A model generated the notes under the pieces. The model was not told the DNA's origin. It did no database searches and was given only the letters and a program-made list of their open reading frames with translations. The position numbers and the translations under genes are program-made. From assembly GCA_032358255.1 (NCBI GenBank), contig JAULBX010019965.1:62001-126000 (forward strand): a stretch of DNA of 64,000 nt. The letters are read 5' to 3'. Shown here one piece after another: positions 34,435-45,580 of the stretch (position 1 is its first letter; each line of letters opens with the position of its first letter). The stretch comes from Heterotrichella gracilis (lineage: Eukaryota; Sar; Xanthophyceae; Tribonematales; Xanthonemataceae).

Positions 34435-37400
34435 ATGTCTACAGCAGTTTCAGATCCCAAAGCCACCCCAGGTTCCCTGGAGGGTGCCCCCGCCTCTCCC
34501 ACCCACACCAAGAAGAAGGGGGTGTTTGGCAAGCTGAAGGAGAAGCTCAAGGGGAGGAAAGGCAGGAAGCGCAGGGAGCAGGGTGTGGGCGCAGGTAGGG
34601 GATACACTGGACAATAGGGCAGCGCCTATGGCCTCGCTGTCTCCTCTCCCTTAACCAACGCGCCTGATGCAAGGACAGGACATGGTGATTATGAATTTAA
34701 CAAGCATGGAATTTAAAAGCTATGTTACAAAGACCTCAAAATTGAGTACTATGTTAGTTGTGTTGGTGTGGGTGCAGGTGGTGGTGGTGGTACGGCGGTG
34801 GCTAGTGAGGGGGTTCCGCATGTGGTGAGCCCCAGTGAGACTGAGAGCGAGGTGGAGGAGACAAGCGAGGGGGAGCATGACCTTCTGCACCCAGCAAAGG
34901 GTAGGTCACCTGACATGGTCCATGCCTCCAGGAGCGGTGTTGGCCATGGGGCGGGGTCATGATGCGCCCTGCTTAGGGTTTAGGGTTTAGGGTTTAGGGG
35001 CTGATTCACTGCCAAAATGCATGTTAAAAACATGTAATTGTTGATTGCCTTTTGCTGCTATAGCACTATGCACCTGCGTGGCAAGGCGTCTGATCATGCT
35101 TGGTACCAGCAGGCGGCAAGGCTGCGGGGGCGACAGTGGTGCCCCCCTTGGAATCAAATCTGGGACCCCCTGCCGTAGGGGAGGAAGTAGGATTGGTGCA
35201 AGGGGAGGAAGCCCTCCCTGATGACCTGTCCACACGCTCCCTGCCCGCACCAGAGGAGCCTCTGATGACCTCCCCTACCACACCAATTAATGTTGCTCCC
35301 CTGGAGGAGCGCACCCCTGGGGTGGTGGGTGGTGGTGTTGTGGGTGAGGCTGTGGGGGCTGGTGGAGCGGTGGGGGTTGCAGACAAGGGTGCTGGGGATC
35401 GCCCCACCATCCCCACCACTCCTTGGAAGGGCAGCAAGGGGGGTACTGCAGCAGAGTATGAGCCAGCGGTGGGGACAGCGGCAATCCCAGAGGGTGTTTC
35501 TGGTGAAGGTGTGGTGGGTGCCATCCAATCAGGAGGGGAAGGGGGTGCGGCACAGGCGGGGATGGCCAGGGGAGGAGTGGTGGTGGGTGAAGAAGGAGAG
35601 GTGGATGTTGTGGGTACAGAGGCTTCCAAGGAGCAGATTGGTGTCACTCCAGAGGTAGGACCCTAAACCCTAAATTCTAGACCCTAAACAGGTGTCACTC
35701 CAGAAATAGGAATAATGTGAACCACAGCTTGTGCCGCAGTGTGAGGTGTGACATATTGTGGTTGTAGCACAGCGTATCCACACTAATGGCCTAATCGCTA
35801 AGCTAAATACCACTGGTATTACCAGCTCTCTCCAAGTTACGACAGCATACACCTTACCCGCTGAAGCACATTATGAGAAGCCAACAGCACACTTTGCTCT
35901 CGGTGTCTGCATCCCGGAAATGCAGGCTTTCCCGGTTGATTGCAATTGTGCAAGATACACCCTCCCTTTGTACCATCAATAACTCTCCTCCCTTGACCCC
36001 ACCCCCAGGCGGTGGGCAGCGAGTGGAGCGCCGCGCGTGAGGACATGCAGCGAGCAGACAAGCTGGGCCAGGTGGTGGCGCGCAAGGCACAGGAGACAGT
36101 GGCAAGGGGGAAGGTAGGATTAAGACCACGTCGACTGAATCCTGATTAAGCCTTTTGAAAAAGGAACCTGTATAATTTACTGAATACTGGTGGTGGTGCT
36201 GCGCTGCCCACATGGCTGTCAGGCTAACGGGGTGAAGTTTAAACCCAGGTACCTCGACGCTTATCTCGTCCTTATACAAATTCTACACCCTAAACCGTAA
36301 TCCCTCATACCCAAACCCTAAACCCGCATGTGCCTGGTGAAGGTTCTTTAATGGCGCTTCTGCCTCTACCACTCTGCTGCCAGAGACAATAGCCAGTCAC
36401 CCCTGCGTCCCAGGGGATCCCCTTGAGGCATAAGAAACTTGCAAACAAGAACCCACCCACCAAAACCAAATGCAATCCTCACCCATTGTGCATGCAGGAT
36501 GTTGCCGCCGCCACTGCCGAAGCTGCCAAGGCCGATGACATCGCCATGCGCCAGGTGGCGCAAGCTGAGGATGCCGCCATGCATGAGGCCATGGTTGTGA
36601 GTGAGGCCAACATGCTGGAGGCAAAGGCGCAGACCCTGGAGATGGTGCGCAGGCCAAACCCTAAACCTTGCACCCTTGCTCAAGCCCGTAAACATCATTT
36701 GAGGGTCTGTTTCAGCTTGCCCTTGGTTGTCGGCGACAACCGCAATCCAAATCAAGCATATGGGAGTGCTGGAAAACAGCAGGGGTTCTATGGCCAATCA
36801 CCACCTCAGACTTTCAAAAACAAATACCTAGGCATTTGGGTGCGTTGTAATGTGGTATGTGTCACCCACCTGTCTCTAGGCGCAGATCTGGCGAAGGACT
36901 AGACACTCATATCCCTAAGGCCCACCAGCAGGCCACTGCCTGGCCGCCCCCTTTGAAATCATCTATCCGTATCTTTCTTTTCTGGACTTCCACTTTTTCC
37001 TACCCTTTTCACCTCTTTGTCCAAATACCTGCTTCAATCCGTTCATTACACGCACCCCCCTGCCCCCAGGCCCAGAAAGCCCTGGAGGCCCAGGTCCCCG
37101 AGGCCCGGCAGCAGGCAGCCGCCCTGGCCGGCCCCCTGGCCCCCCGCCTTGACCACGTGGCCACTGTGGCTGCTGAGGCGGATGCCATCAAGAGCCAGGC
37201 AGTGGAGTACGAGATGCAGGCGCAGTCCATTGTGGAGCAGGCTGGGCGGCTGGGGGATGAAGCCGAGGGCAAGAGGCAGAAGGCGGAGAACTTCAAGGGT
37301 AATTTCCTAACCCTATAAGTTAGTTTAACAATAACATGCAGTCCAGCAATACAGTCAGATTACCAGGTAGTGCTCAGTCAGTGAAGGTGAGTAAATGGAA

Positions 37401-40400
37401 GATAGTTCCGGGAATGTAAACTTTTCCCTAAACTCAGTCTGACTATATCTGACTGTATTGCTGGAATGCGTGTAAAACAACAGCTTTTTTCGAGGGGAAA
37501 CATTCAGCCTATTTTCTGCTGCAAAACTTGGTTTTCTCCGACCAAAGAAAAGGTATTAAATAGGGTATGTACATCTTCCAACCCATGTTGCATCCCTGCT
37601 CAACTCGTTTTACATCCCCCACGGTGCAGCCCAGCTTCCCTGGCTTGGCCAGCGCAGCGAGGAGCTTGAGCGGGAGGCGCAGGCACTGCTTGACCTAGCG
37701 GCAAGGGAGGCGCAGCAGGCACAGGAGAAGGGGAAGGAGATAGCCCGGGCGCGGGAGGCGATTGAGGCCATGCAGCGGGAGGTGGGTGGGTGGGTGGGTG
37801 GGATTAAAAATAACAAAACCATTAACAATCGAAGAGAATATTGTAGATTTTGATTAATGGCTCTTAAAAATATGAAAGTAAGAACAAAGGATATCCTTAT
37901 ATTATGGGTAGGACAATGAGGCACAGTTGGTGGCAGGTGGGGGATGAAGTGTGTGCGGGCCCTGCTTGCATTTGTACGTATGAGAGCTGTGGTGATCAGA
38001 GTCAAATTGGAGTGATCAATGCAGCCTGTGGGGTTGGAAAGTGTCCCCACTGCAAATGGCGCCACCTAATTACATCAGCAACTAAATAATGCTTGATCAA
38101 TTCAATACACATGGGTCGTGATGGACGCTTTCTTAGGAACTGTTGTTGACAACGCATTGCATGTTACATCTTGATGTTGCAGGTGACCTCTCTGATCTCC
38201 CCTGTCGTACTTGCGAGTTGTTTCTTCCATCAGCACAGTTGGACAGGCAGGCAGTGGTCAGCCCATGTGTGCCGGTGGTAGAGGCCCCTCCCCAGTACGA
38301 CAAGGGATATCAGGAGGGTCACGTTTTGACATGAAATGTGACATGCACTGCTATTCAACAGCAGGTGCTTGCAACGTATACAATCAATCATTGAGGCCAT
38401 GGTGGCAGGTGGCGGCGCTTGAGGGTTCCTAGGGTTTCTAGGGTTCCTCCCGCATCACGGCGAGGTCGGGTTGGGCAAGGCACAGGATTCTTCAGAAGCA
38501 CTTGATGTGCTGTAGCCCCCATACTCCCCTGGCCAGCGAGCAATACTCAAAAAATATTCCTCTGATATTGTTGCAAGTACTCTGACTGCCTCGTCTAGTG
38601 GTTTCAGCGGCAAGTTGTTCTTCAATTGATCAAAATGCATCGCTCTCGTCGGCGCCAGGTGGCAGCCCTCGAGGGCTCCTCCTGCCAGCACACCCGCGAG
38701 GCGGATGCCAAGGCGCAGGAGGCGCTCAACGTGGCCAACCAGCGCCAGGCTGCTGCGCTGGAGGCTGTGGAGCTGGCAAGGGAGGCGGAGCGGGCTAAGG
38801 AGGAGGGGATGGCAGTGCTGGCACGCGCGGTGGAGCCGGCGGCGCTTGCGGAGGAAAAGATGGGAGAGGTGCGGGGAGGGAATGGTGGGTGGTGGGTAAA
38901 TCGTGGTGGTAGTTAAGGTGCAGGGAATGGGTGCGTGGCGGGGATTGTCGTAGATTGTGTTAGGCCAGGTGTGAGGTGCAGAGCTGCACAGGCTGGGCAC
39001 AAGGTATCATGAAAACTGTGAGTAACATTGCGGTATTGAAGCGTTTGTTTGAGTACAGCCCGCCAAGCTTTGGGGTGTATGCACATGGGCAAGGGCAGTG
39101 GGGCGTGGCATGTGTAGCATGTGGTAGGAGGAATTTAGGGTAGCATCTTTGGCCCTGGCAGGACCTGGTTGGTTGCGCTTGTGGCCTCCTTTATAAAATT
39201 GTGCACTGTGGCCTCACTGGTGCGCCTGCTCTCTTTAAACGTGCAGAACATTGCACATGGAATCATAGGCCAACGGCATTATATTAAATTAAAATAGTGT
39301 ATCGTGTAGTGCGGAACGCCTCTGGCAGATCACTTCATGTGCGCTGCAAGCATTTTGATACCCCATTGTCGGCGTTTTCTTTTATCTTATTAAATCTATA
39401 TGCTACCCTCCATGCGTTTTGCTGTTCCCCTGGTCGCCAAAGCCGCTGTGTCACCGCCACCCTTTTCATTTAAGTCACCAGCTCCTGCGTCAACGCCAGC
39501 ACACAATCTCATTCCAAGGCATTCACCCTGTCCCCCTTGCAACCCCCCCGCAGGCGCTGGAGAAAGCCCGCGAGGCGGCTCGGGAGGCCGGGGAGGTGAC
39601 CCCCCTTGTGGAGCAGCTGGCGGCCCAGACCAACCAGGTGGCGGAGCTTGAGGAGCAGCAGGGGCAGAGGGCACTGGAGGTGGCGCACACCCAGGCGAGG
39701 TAGGTACAATGGAGGCTGACGGGAGTCATGTGGTGGGACCCTGTGGTAGGGTATTAGTGCACCCAGGGTTTCTTTGTCAAACCCTAAACCCTAAACCCTA
39801 AACAGTTGCAGGGTTGTTCATACTGTTTGGAATGTGCGATGGTGCCAGGCTGGCAGGTAGTACCAATGCAGCACCCATAATCGTCTCAACAGGCACGAGA
39901 ACAGAGGGTACATGCTCATGGTGATTTCAGAATGCGCCTGCATGTCACATCTGCATCATGCCGCACCTCACAAAAAAAAAAGATCCAAATTTCTCACTTA
40001 ATGGGATCATTTTATTTTTATGCACAGCTCACCGCCGCTTCCTGCCGTTCAGCATACGAGATCCGCAGCCTTCCGCATTCCTCAGCAATGGGTTGTGCAA
40101 TCCTGAATGATTAATGCACCATCTCTGCAAAGTTTACGGTTTGAGTCCACACCACCTCGATAAAGTTTAGGGTTGGCGTCCACACCAGCACACCAGCCTG
40201 ATGCCCTCAACACCCATGTGGCCACTCGCACAGCTGCATACTCCACACACCCTCATGCACCACCCAGAAAACAAATATGTCAAATTTTCATTTTGTTCGA
40301 GTAGTGTGTCGAGGATTAAGACCTTTCTTTCTTTCTTCAAAAATAGAAGTTCTGTGCCACAAAGATTTTTGTCAATGATTTTTTAATGATTTTGTTTTGT

Positions 40401-41519
40401 GCGTGTGCTTCAGACTGACTGGCAAGCAGCTTGAGGCCGAGGAAGCTGCAGTTGTCACCCAAGTGCTGCTGAAGAAGGCGGATCAGGAGGAGGCAGTGGC
40501 AGAGGGTACGCATACCATATACCATAGGGTTAGTGATGATGTATTCGAATTGTATCTTGGGTTGAAAATGCGGAGGAGGAGGAGGGTTGCAGAGGGTACG
40601 CAGTGCTTGGTGATAGTGGACCTGTAAACCCAAACCCTGTCATAGGTTTGGTGACAATTTATTTGAAGTGTATCGTGGGGTTGATGAATGGGCACTGTGA
40701 AAAAATGCGTTTCCAGTGTTTGTCACACATGAACGCGCTGGTATGTAGTAGTAATGGAAGGATTCATATGATGCACTGCAATTGTGCAATGGCGTGTATT
40801 TACATGTATGAGCAATCACTGCAGCGCTGCAGTGATAGAAGTAAATCGAAGTCTGCAAAAATTCAGGAAATCTAAAGCCATGTGAATAACACTCTGTTGT
40901 GGTGATACATGCACTGCACTTTGAAAGCCATTCCAAACCCCCTAATGCGAGGTTTTGTGTGCAGAACTGGCGGCGCGTGCTGACCGGGAGCGAGGTGCAT
41001 GGGAGGGCATCAAGGGGGAGGTGATAGCTGCAGAACAGGAGGGAGGGGAGGCTTGGCAGGCAGCGCAGGCGCACGGGGAGGAGGGGAAGAGGTGCGTGGC
41101 TCGGGGTGCATTTATGAATGGCCTTGCATGCCAAGCAACAAGAAAGAAAGCTGAATCCCCGCCATGTTTATGTGTACATGTTTTTTTGCATGCAGCGTGG
41201 AAACCTATGAGGGTGTTGGTACCACACAGTATACCTGCACCATTCATCAAGGGGGCATATAGCATCTTCTGAGCTAACACGTGCAAGTGCATGTCCTAAT
41301 GCAGGCTGCATTAGGACATGCACTTGCGCGTGTTAGCTCAGAAGATGCTGTAGTCAAGAATCAATGGTCCACATGTGTAACCATGTTCAGAGTATAATGG
41401 TGTGCTTTGCAAGCCCTCTTTTGGCGTGCGTGTCTGATGCAGTAACACGTTCCTGTGCCATGCTTCCCCTGTGCAGGCGCGCTGCAGCTGCCATGGATGC
41501 CGCCTTGACCCGCCCGTAG
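34435..41519 (+). CDS. disordered N-terminus plus long Ala/Glu coiled coil (copy B)
   Basis: Not a recognised family. Twelve exons join in frame to 691 aa: 34435-34594, 34778-34900, 35113-35654, 36009-36113, 36498-36644, 37070-37298, 37630-37781, 38659-38868, 39554-39699, 40414-40505, 40965-41091 and 41477-41519. Residues 26-40 (KKKGVFGKLKEKLKG) form a basic amphipathic helix resembling the K-segment of plant dehydrins. Residues to about 275 are Gly/Pro/Glu-rich and disordered. The remainder is an almost unbroken Ala/Glu/Gln/Arg coiled coil (EAQVPEARQQAAAL; SEELEREAQALLDLAAREAQ; ALEKAREAAREAG) ending RAAAAMDAALTRP. A structural, membrane-tethered or stress-protective role is possible but is inference. 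The layout parallels the copy A gene at 15.6-19.8 kb. Confidence 0.75.
34976..35000 (+). repeat. interstitial telomere-like (TTTAGGG)n
   Basis: Three to four head-to-tail heptamers in the intron between exons 2 and 3 of the copy B coiled-coil gene. Similar short arrays occur at 39778-39804 (CCCTAAA, three units), 35660-35690, 36288-36320, 15900-16050 and 6658-6672. Confidence 0.9.
37333..37478. mobile_element. fold-back element related to the LINE 3' end
   Basis: The left arm (37333-37362, CCAGCAATACAGTCAGATTA) and right arm (37448-37478, reverse complement ...TGTATTGCTGGAATGCGTG) are inverted copies of the block that ends the LINE fragments at 22.5 and 61.3 kb. The spacer is about 85 bp. 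It lies in the intron between exons 6 and 7 of the copy B coiled-coil gene. Confidence 0.6.
38400..38450 (+). repeat. degenerate copy of a coiled-coil exon start
   Basis: GGTGGCAGGTGGCGGCGCTT here matches the acceptor and start of exon 8 at 38659 (GTGGCAGCCCTCGAGG), about 255 bp downstream. It runs into CTAGGGTTTCTAGGGTT, telomere-like sequence. Confidence 0.6.
41261..41349 (+). repeat. 89-nt near-perfect intronic hairpin
   Basis: 44-nt arms (41261-41304 and 41306-41349) flank a single-base loop at 41305. The only mismatch (T at 41282) becomes a G-U wobble in RNA, so the transcript could fold completely. It lies in the last intron (41092-41476) of the copy B coiled-coil gene. It could be a small-RNA precursor or a recent inverted duplication. 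Confidence 0.8.
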
Positions 41520-43175
41520 GGCAACGCAGATGGGATGCAGCGCAAGGGGAGTCACAGCCATTTGGGACAGAGGCAGAGCAGCACAAGGAACTCATCCCAG
41601 CGTCCCTGAGGGTCGGCTAGTGGGGCCAGGGAGGAGGCGCAGCCGTATAGGAATGGGGTGAAGGGGCCATGAAGACTATTGAGGGGTCAAGAGCAGTAAT
41701 GCATGCAAGGCTTGAATACCAAAACTTACGTTGTGTCAATAGGTATGTGATGAAGCTGTTTGATGATGCATGTTGTGCAACCCATGTATGAAGCTGGCGG
41801 GATGAAGGCGCTCGTAAGTCAATATGACTGAATATACGGCCATTGCTGTCTAGATCATGATTAGGGACATTCCTAATGAAATTAGATGTCAAAGCTTTCA
41901 AGTTTCATAATGGGCCAGCATGCTCCCAAGGCGCTAAGCCACCGCAGTTGTTTGTAACAATGTTACTAATTGGGGCCCAATCATTGAAGCTGTCAGACTG
42001 AGTTCTGAATCAGAGGCCTAGTAGGTTGTGTGTCAGTGACCATTTGTGGAATTTGTGACCATTCTTGGAGCTGCATGACATGTGCAGTGCTCACGATAAC
42101 CACTCTTGTATCAAATTATGTATAAGCAAATAGTTATTGTAAGTAGTTTCACCATGGTGCCATGTCTGGGAATGCGCTTGTACTGTAAGCAATTTCCGCA
42201 TTCTGCGGCAGTTGCGACCCGCGGCCTTAGAAAGAAAGAAACGGACCCACAAAGATGTGCCCGAAGCTACTGGTTGCACTCAGGCCACCAAACCAGACAG
42301 AACGGCTGGTTAAGCCCTGGCCTTTGCCAATGCCAGCATGCATCGCATGCAAAATAGTATTACACTTGGTGTACTCAGCGTGGGAGCCTGCAATGGCAAG
42401 ACATGTGTCGCAAGTCAGGAATTGTATTGGCAGTAGCAGAGGGAGTTAAGCCAACAGCAGTCAGAAGCATGACACTGATATTGTGACAATTACATTCCTT
42501 TTGATGACATTATACCATAAATTGCAAGGGGTTGGCCGGCACCAAGACTTGATGGTTGATTAGTTGATTTTGCCACCAAGTTCCAAATGGGCAGCCAATC
42601 CCTTGCAATTAATGGTAGTGTGTCATCAATAGGAATGTAATTTGTCACAATACTCTTGTCATTCACCTTCGAGCAAATCAAAGCATATCGAGTTGCCTGG
42701 ATTGAAGCTGCAAAAATGCTGCATACGATATTTCTATAAAATTGCGCAACCCGCTGCATTTGCGCTTTTGCAGAGCATGCTATTTGTGACACACCATGTC
42801 ACATGGCATGCCATGTGACATGGTGATCACCACCTGTTTTGCAGTCTGAGATGCTTAGCATGCAATGAAAGCAAAGTATGTATGCCATTCATTTCAATTT
42901 GTAGCCATGGCACGTGACAGGCATAGCTACGTGACACGCATTAGCCATGGCATGTCAGAATTCATGTGAAAGGCATACGTACTGCGGTACATTGCATGCT
43001 AAGCATCTCGAATTGGTAAACACGAGTTGATCACCATGGCATTCTACTGGCTCAACAACTTGCAACATATACGTGGTCATTGCATATATAACTAGCGTTT
43101 ATGCCCATCCTTCAACCAAATAGCGTTTATGCCCATCCTTCACACCTCCCCACCCTGCACCCCCCCCTTTTATTT
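41520..43175. other. gene-poor region with fold-back DNA
   Basis: About 1.65 kb between the copy B coiled-coil stop (+) and the membrane-protein stop (-). No coding signal was found. The main structure is the nested inverted repeat at 42792-43010. Confidence 0.45.
42792..43010. repeat. perfect 34 bp palindrome and nested inverted repeat
   Basis: 42792-42825 is a perfect palindrome (half-site CACCATGTCACATGGCA). Next to it GAGATGCTTAGCATGCAATG (42848-42867) recurs inverted at 42990-43009, enclosing further short inverted blocks (GTATGTATGCC/GGCATACGTAC). It resembles a fold-back or MITE-type insertion. Confidence 0.75.
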
Positions 43176-44732
43176 CTAAACCATCGCACAGCTATCCAAA
43201 TCTCCATCCACCCCTGCTGACACCACCAGCTGCTCCCACAACCTTGCCCTGCGCCATGCCATGGCTGTCAGCACCCTCTTCAGCTCTTCCCGCTGCCGAT
43301 ACCTGCCACAGCTGCCCCAAAAGCTCCTGGCGTGAGGGAGCTGTTCAACTTGACAGCAGCAGGTTGCCTAGTGCCCACCTATTGCCCCCAGAGGTGGTCG
43401 GCATGCTCCTGTAAAAAGCATGTATATGTCAGGCGACATTGCTGAGACAACGGCAAGCCACACAAACAGCTATAAGGACTGATAATATGGCTTTTGTGTG
43501 TCATATGCTCTTGCACCGGCTGCCCTAGCTATTGGCTTTGCGCTGCGTGTGAGTAACCTACTGCCCATGCTGCTAAAGCAAGTTTATAACAGAGCACTCT
43601 GCGACGTACAGTGCATTGCACACGGTGCGTCAACGCAAGCAAGAGACTTCACCACGCAAGCTATATAGTGCAACAGCTGTACTGACAGATACAGAAATAC
43701 CCTTTGTGCACCATCACAAAGCGCGTCATGTTGCCTATGTTTTCCCCTAGGTAGGAGATGATGGAAGTACAGTACAGTGCGACTGACAGCCACATGCATC
43801 ACATCCAAATGAAGTAAAAAGTGGAATAATCAAGTAGTACACTACATGAATGAATACACTGCTAGAATGAAATGAGTAGTACACTACATGAATGAATACA
43901 CTTACCGCAGAGTGACAACAACCCGGGCAGCTCCGTGCAGTGCATTGGCAGTCTTGGGCACCCGCACCTCCTGCAGCTCGGCGCTATACCCCCTGGTGAA
44001 ATAGATAGTGGTGCTCTGTACCGCCTCTGCCTCCAACCCCGGGAAAAGGCCCACCATGGCGTCAGACAGCTTGCGCATGTCATTCCCCGTTGCCTTCCTT
44101 GTCTCAAAGAGGCTGACAACACCTTTTGCGAGCAGCTTCCTGCCTGCTCGGACTTCCACCTGCACCCATATCATGTTGTTGCATACAACTCTCCTGTGTG
44201 GGTACACCAAAACCAAATCAAACCAAGGGTGGCTTCAACTACTGACCACAATCATCTCCTGGCGCTGAGCTTCCAGTTCCTCCAATTGCTCCCTCCTCTC
44301 CTCTTCTCGTCCACCAGGAGGATGAGGGCAACGGCTGCACACGTGATAGCCACACTGGCTATGGCAGTGTAGAGCACCTACAGCGGGGTAAAAATGCACA
44401 TGAATAGCAACAAGTTGGGCTGGAGATGGCCACTGCCAATGCCTGCCACAGCTGCCCCAAAAGGTGCTGATGGGAGAAGCTGTTCACTATGGAAGCCGCA
44501 AGCTGCGTTGAGTTCAAGCCCACCTATTGCCCCCACATGAACTGTCCAAGCCCACCACCTGGGCCCTCAGTTGTGCTCGTACCTGGACCTCCATTGGCGC
44601 AGCTGCCAGCCCACCCACCAAGAGGTCCGCAGTGGCTGGACCCTGGAGCAACCCAAACGCAGTGGGCCCCAAAATCTGCATATCCACGTAAGCCAGTGGG
44701 TTGGAGTACAGGCCCGGCCCCTCCCAACGCTC
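43176..44732 (-). CDS. single-pass membrane protein with apparent one-base deletion, 5' incomplete
   Basis: Not recognised. Minus-strand exons 44583-44732, 44247-44377, 43906-44159 and 43176-43302 have matching acceptors and donors. The product shows GLYSNPLAYVDMQILGPTAF, a clear transmembrane helix (YTAIASVAITCAAVALILLV), a charged coiled coil (EERREQLEELEAQRQEMIV), then EVRAGRKLLAKGVV and LTAMAWRRARLWEQL, ending in a TAG at 43178-43176. Exon 44247-44377 is 131 nt although both flanking introns are phase 0. The membrane helix and the coiled coil are in different frames, so one base is missing around 44296-44318. This may be a true lesion or an assembly error. Upstream exon(s), possibly near 44980-45040, are not settled. 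Confidence 0.6.
43303..44540. repeat. ~95 bp direct repeat within the membrane-protein gene
   Basis: The segments 43303-43395 and 44441-44535 share CTGCCACAGCTGCCCCAAAA at one end and CCCACCTATTGCCCCCA at the other. The first copy includes the acceptor of the last exon. A separate 27 bp direct repeat (43834 and 43876, GTACACTACATGAATGAA) abuts the donor of the exon at 43906. Confidence 0.75.
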
Positions 44733-45389
44733 CTGCACAACGTTTGAAAAAAATATCATATAATGCATGCATGCATATGCACAGGAGGGCAAGCTTTTGG
44801 CACAACCAGCAACCCATCTTGCGCTGTTGGTTGCAGAATTCCAGAAGACCACAATAGGCACCACGTACCTTTGTAGAGTCGCGGACAGCGTACACTGTTG
44901 TACACTCTTATCGCATGGGACGCACTGCGTTGTTTTTCTCCGTGGCCACAAGCAGGTGCCTGACCTGCTGTGGCCCACCAGTGCCCGATAATCTTGTCCT
45001 TGCCAGCATAGTGTAGGCCTGGTCGCCTCAAGCACCAAGCGGCTGGGACGCCTGTTGCGATAAACTAAAAGGGTGCAGAGTCAGGACCTAGGGAGGGCGA
45101 AATCCAAGGCGTTCCACAAATACGGCAACCAGCAGGAGCGCAGAAGTTTCCGGCTGAGGACAAAGCGCACGCTCAAGACAACGCAAGACGAAGTCATCAG
45201 TGCCTAAAATTGTTCTTATCTGCAGATCCAGTCTGGTGCGGGTCCCTGTTCCAGTCCTCTATCAGCCCAACCTCTGGAACCAAGTTGGCGCGAAGAGCTG
45301 GCACTGTGATAGTCAGTCAGTGCACCTTGCTCCAGAAATGAAGCAATACTATACCTGGCAAGTCTGCAAAACGGGTCCAGCTGCCGTGG

Positions 45390-45580
45390 TTGTGTGCTGT
45401 GGTAGTATCCAGACAGTTTGCACCCACATCCACCTCCTGCCACGCTGCACTAGGACCCTTAGGGCTCCATGCCACTGCTTGCACACCAGAGAGCGAATCT
45501 TGTCTTCCAGCCTTGGGTGTCCAAGCACCTTCAATGGAAGTACCTCTCGTAGTCAGCAGACCAAACTCTACCTGTTTTGT
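45390..45580 (-). pseudogene. F-box gene remnant
   Basis: The minus-strand frame KVLGHPRLEDKIRSLVCKQW then, after a frame change, GPSAAWQEVDVGANCLD parallels VLGRLGLKERIRSQLVCKQW and GPSAAWQEVYVEQNCID of the F-box gene at 48.2-48.7 kb. The shift and absence of a following repeat domain indicate a decayed partial copy. Confidence 0.75.

Noticed and set aside
34976-35000. Telomere or chromosome end
   Set aside because: Only three to four heptamers, inside a gene with coding exons on both sides; interstitial repeat.
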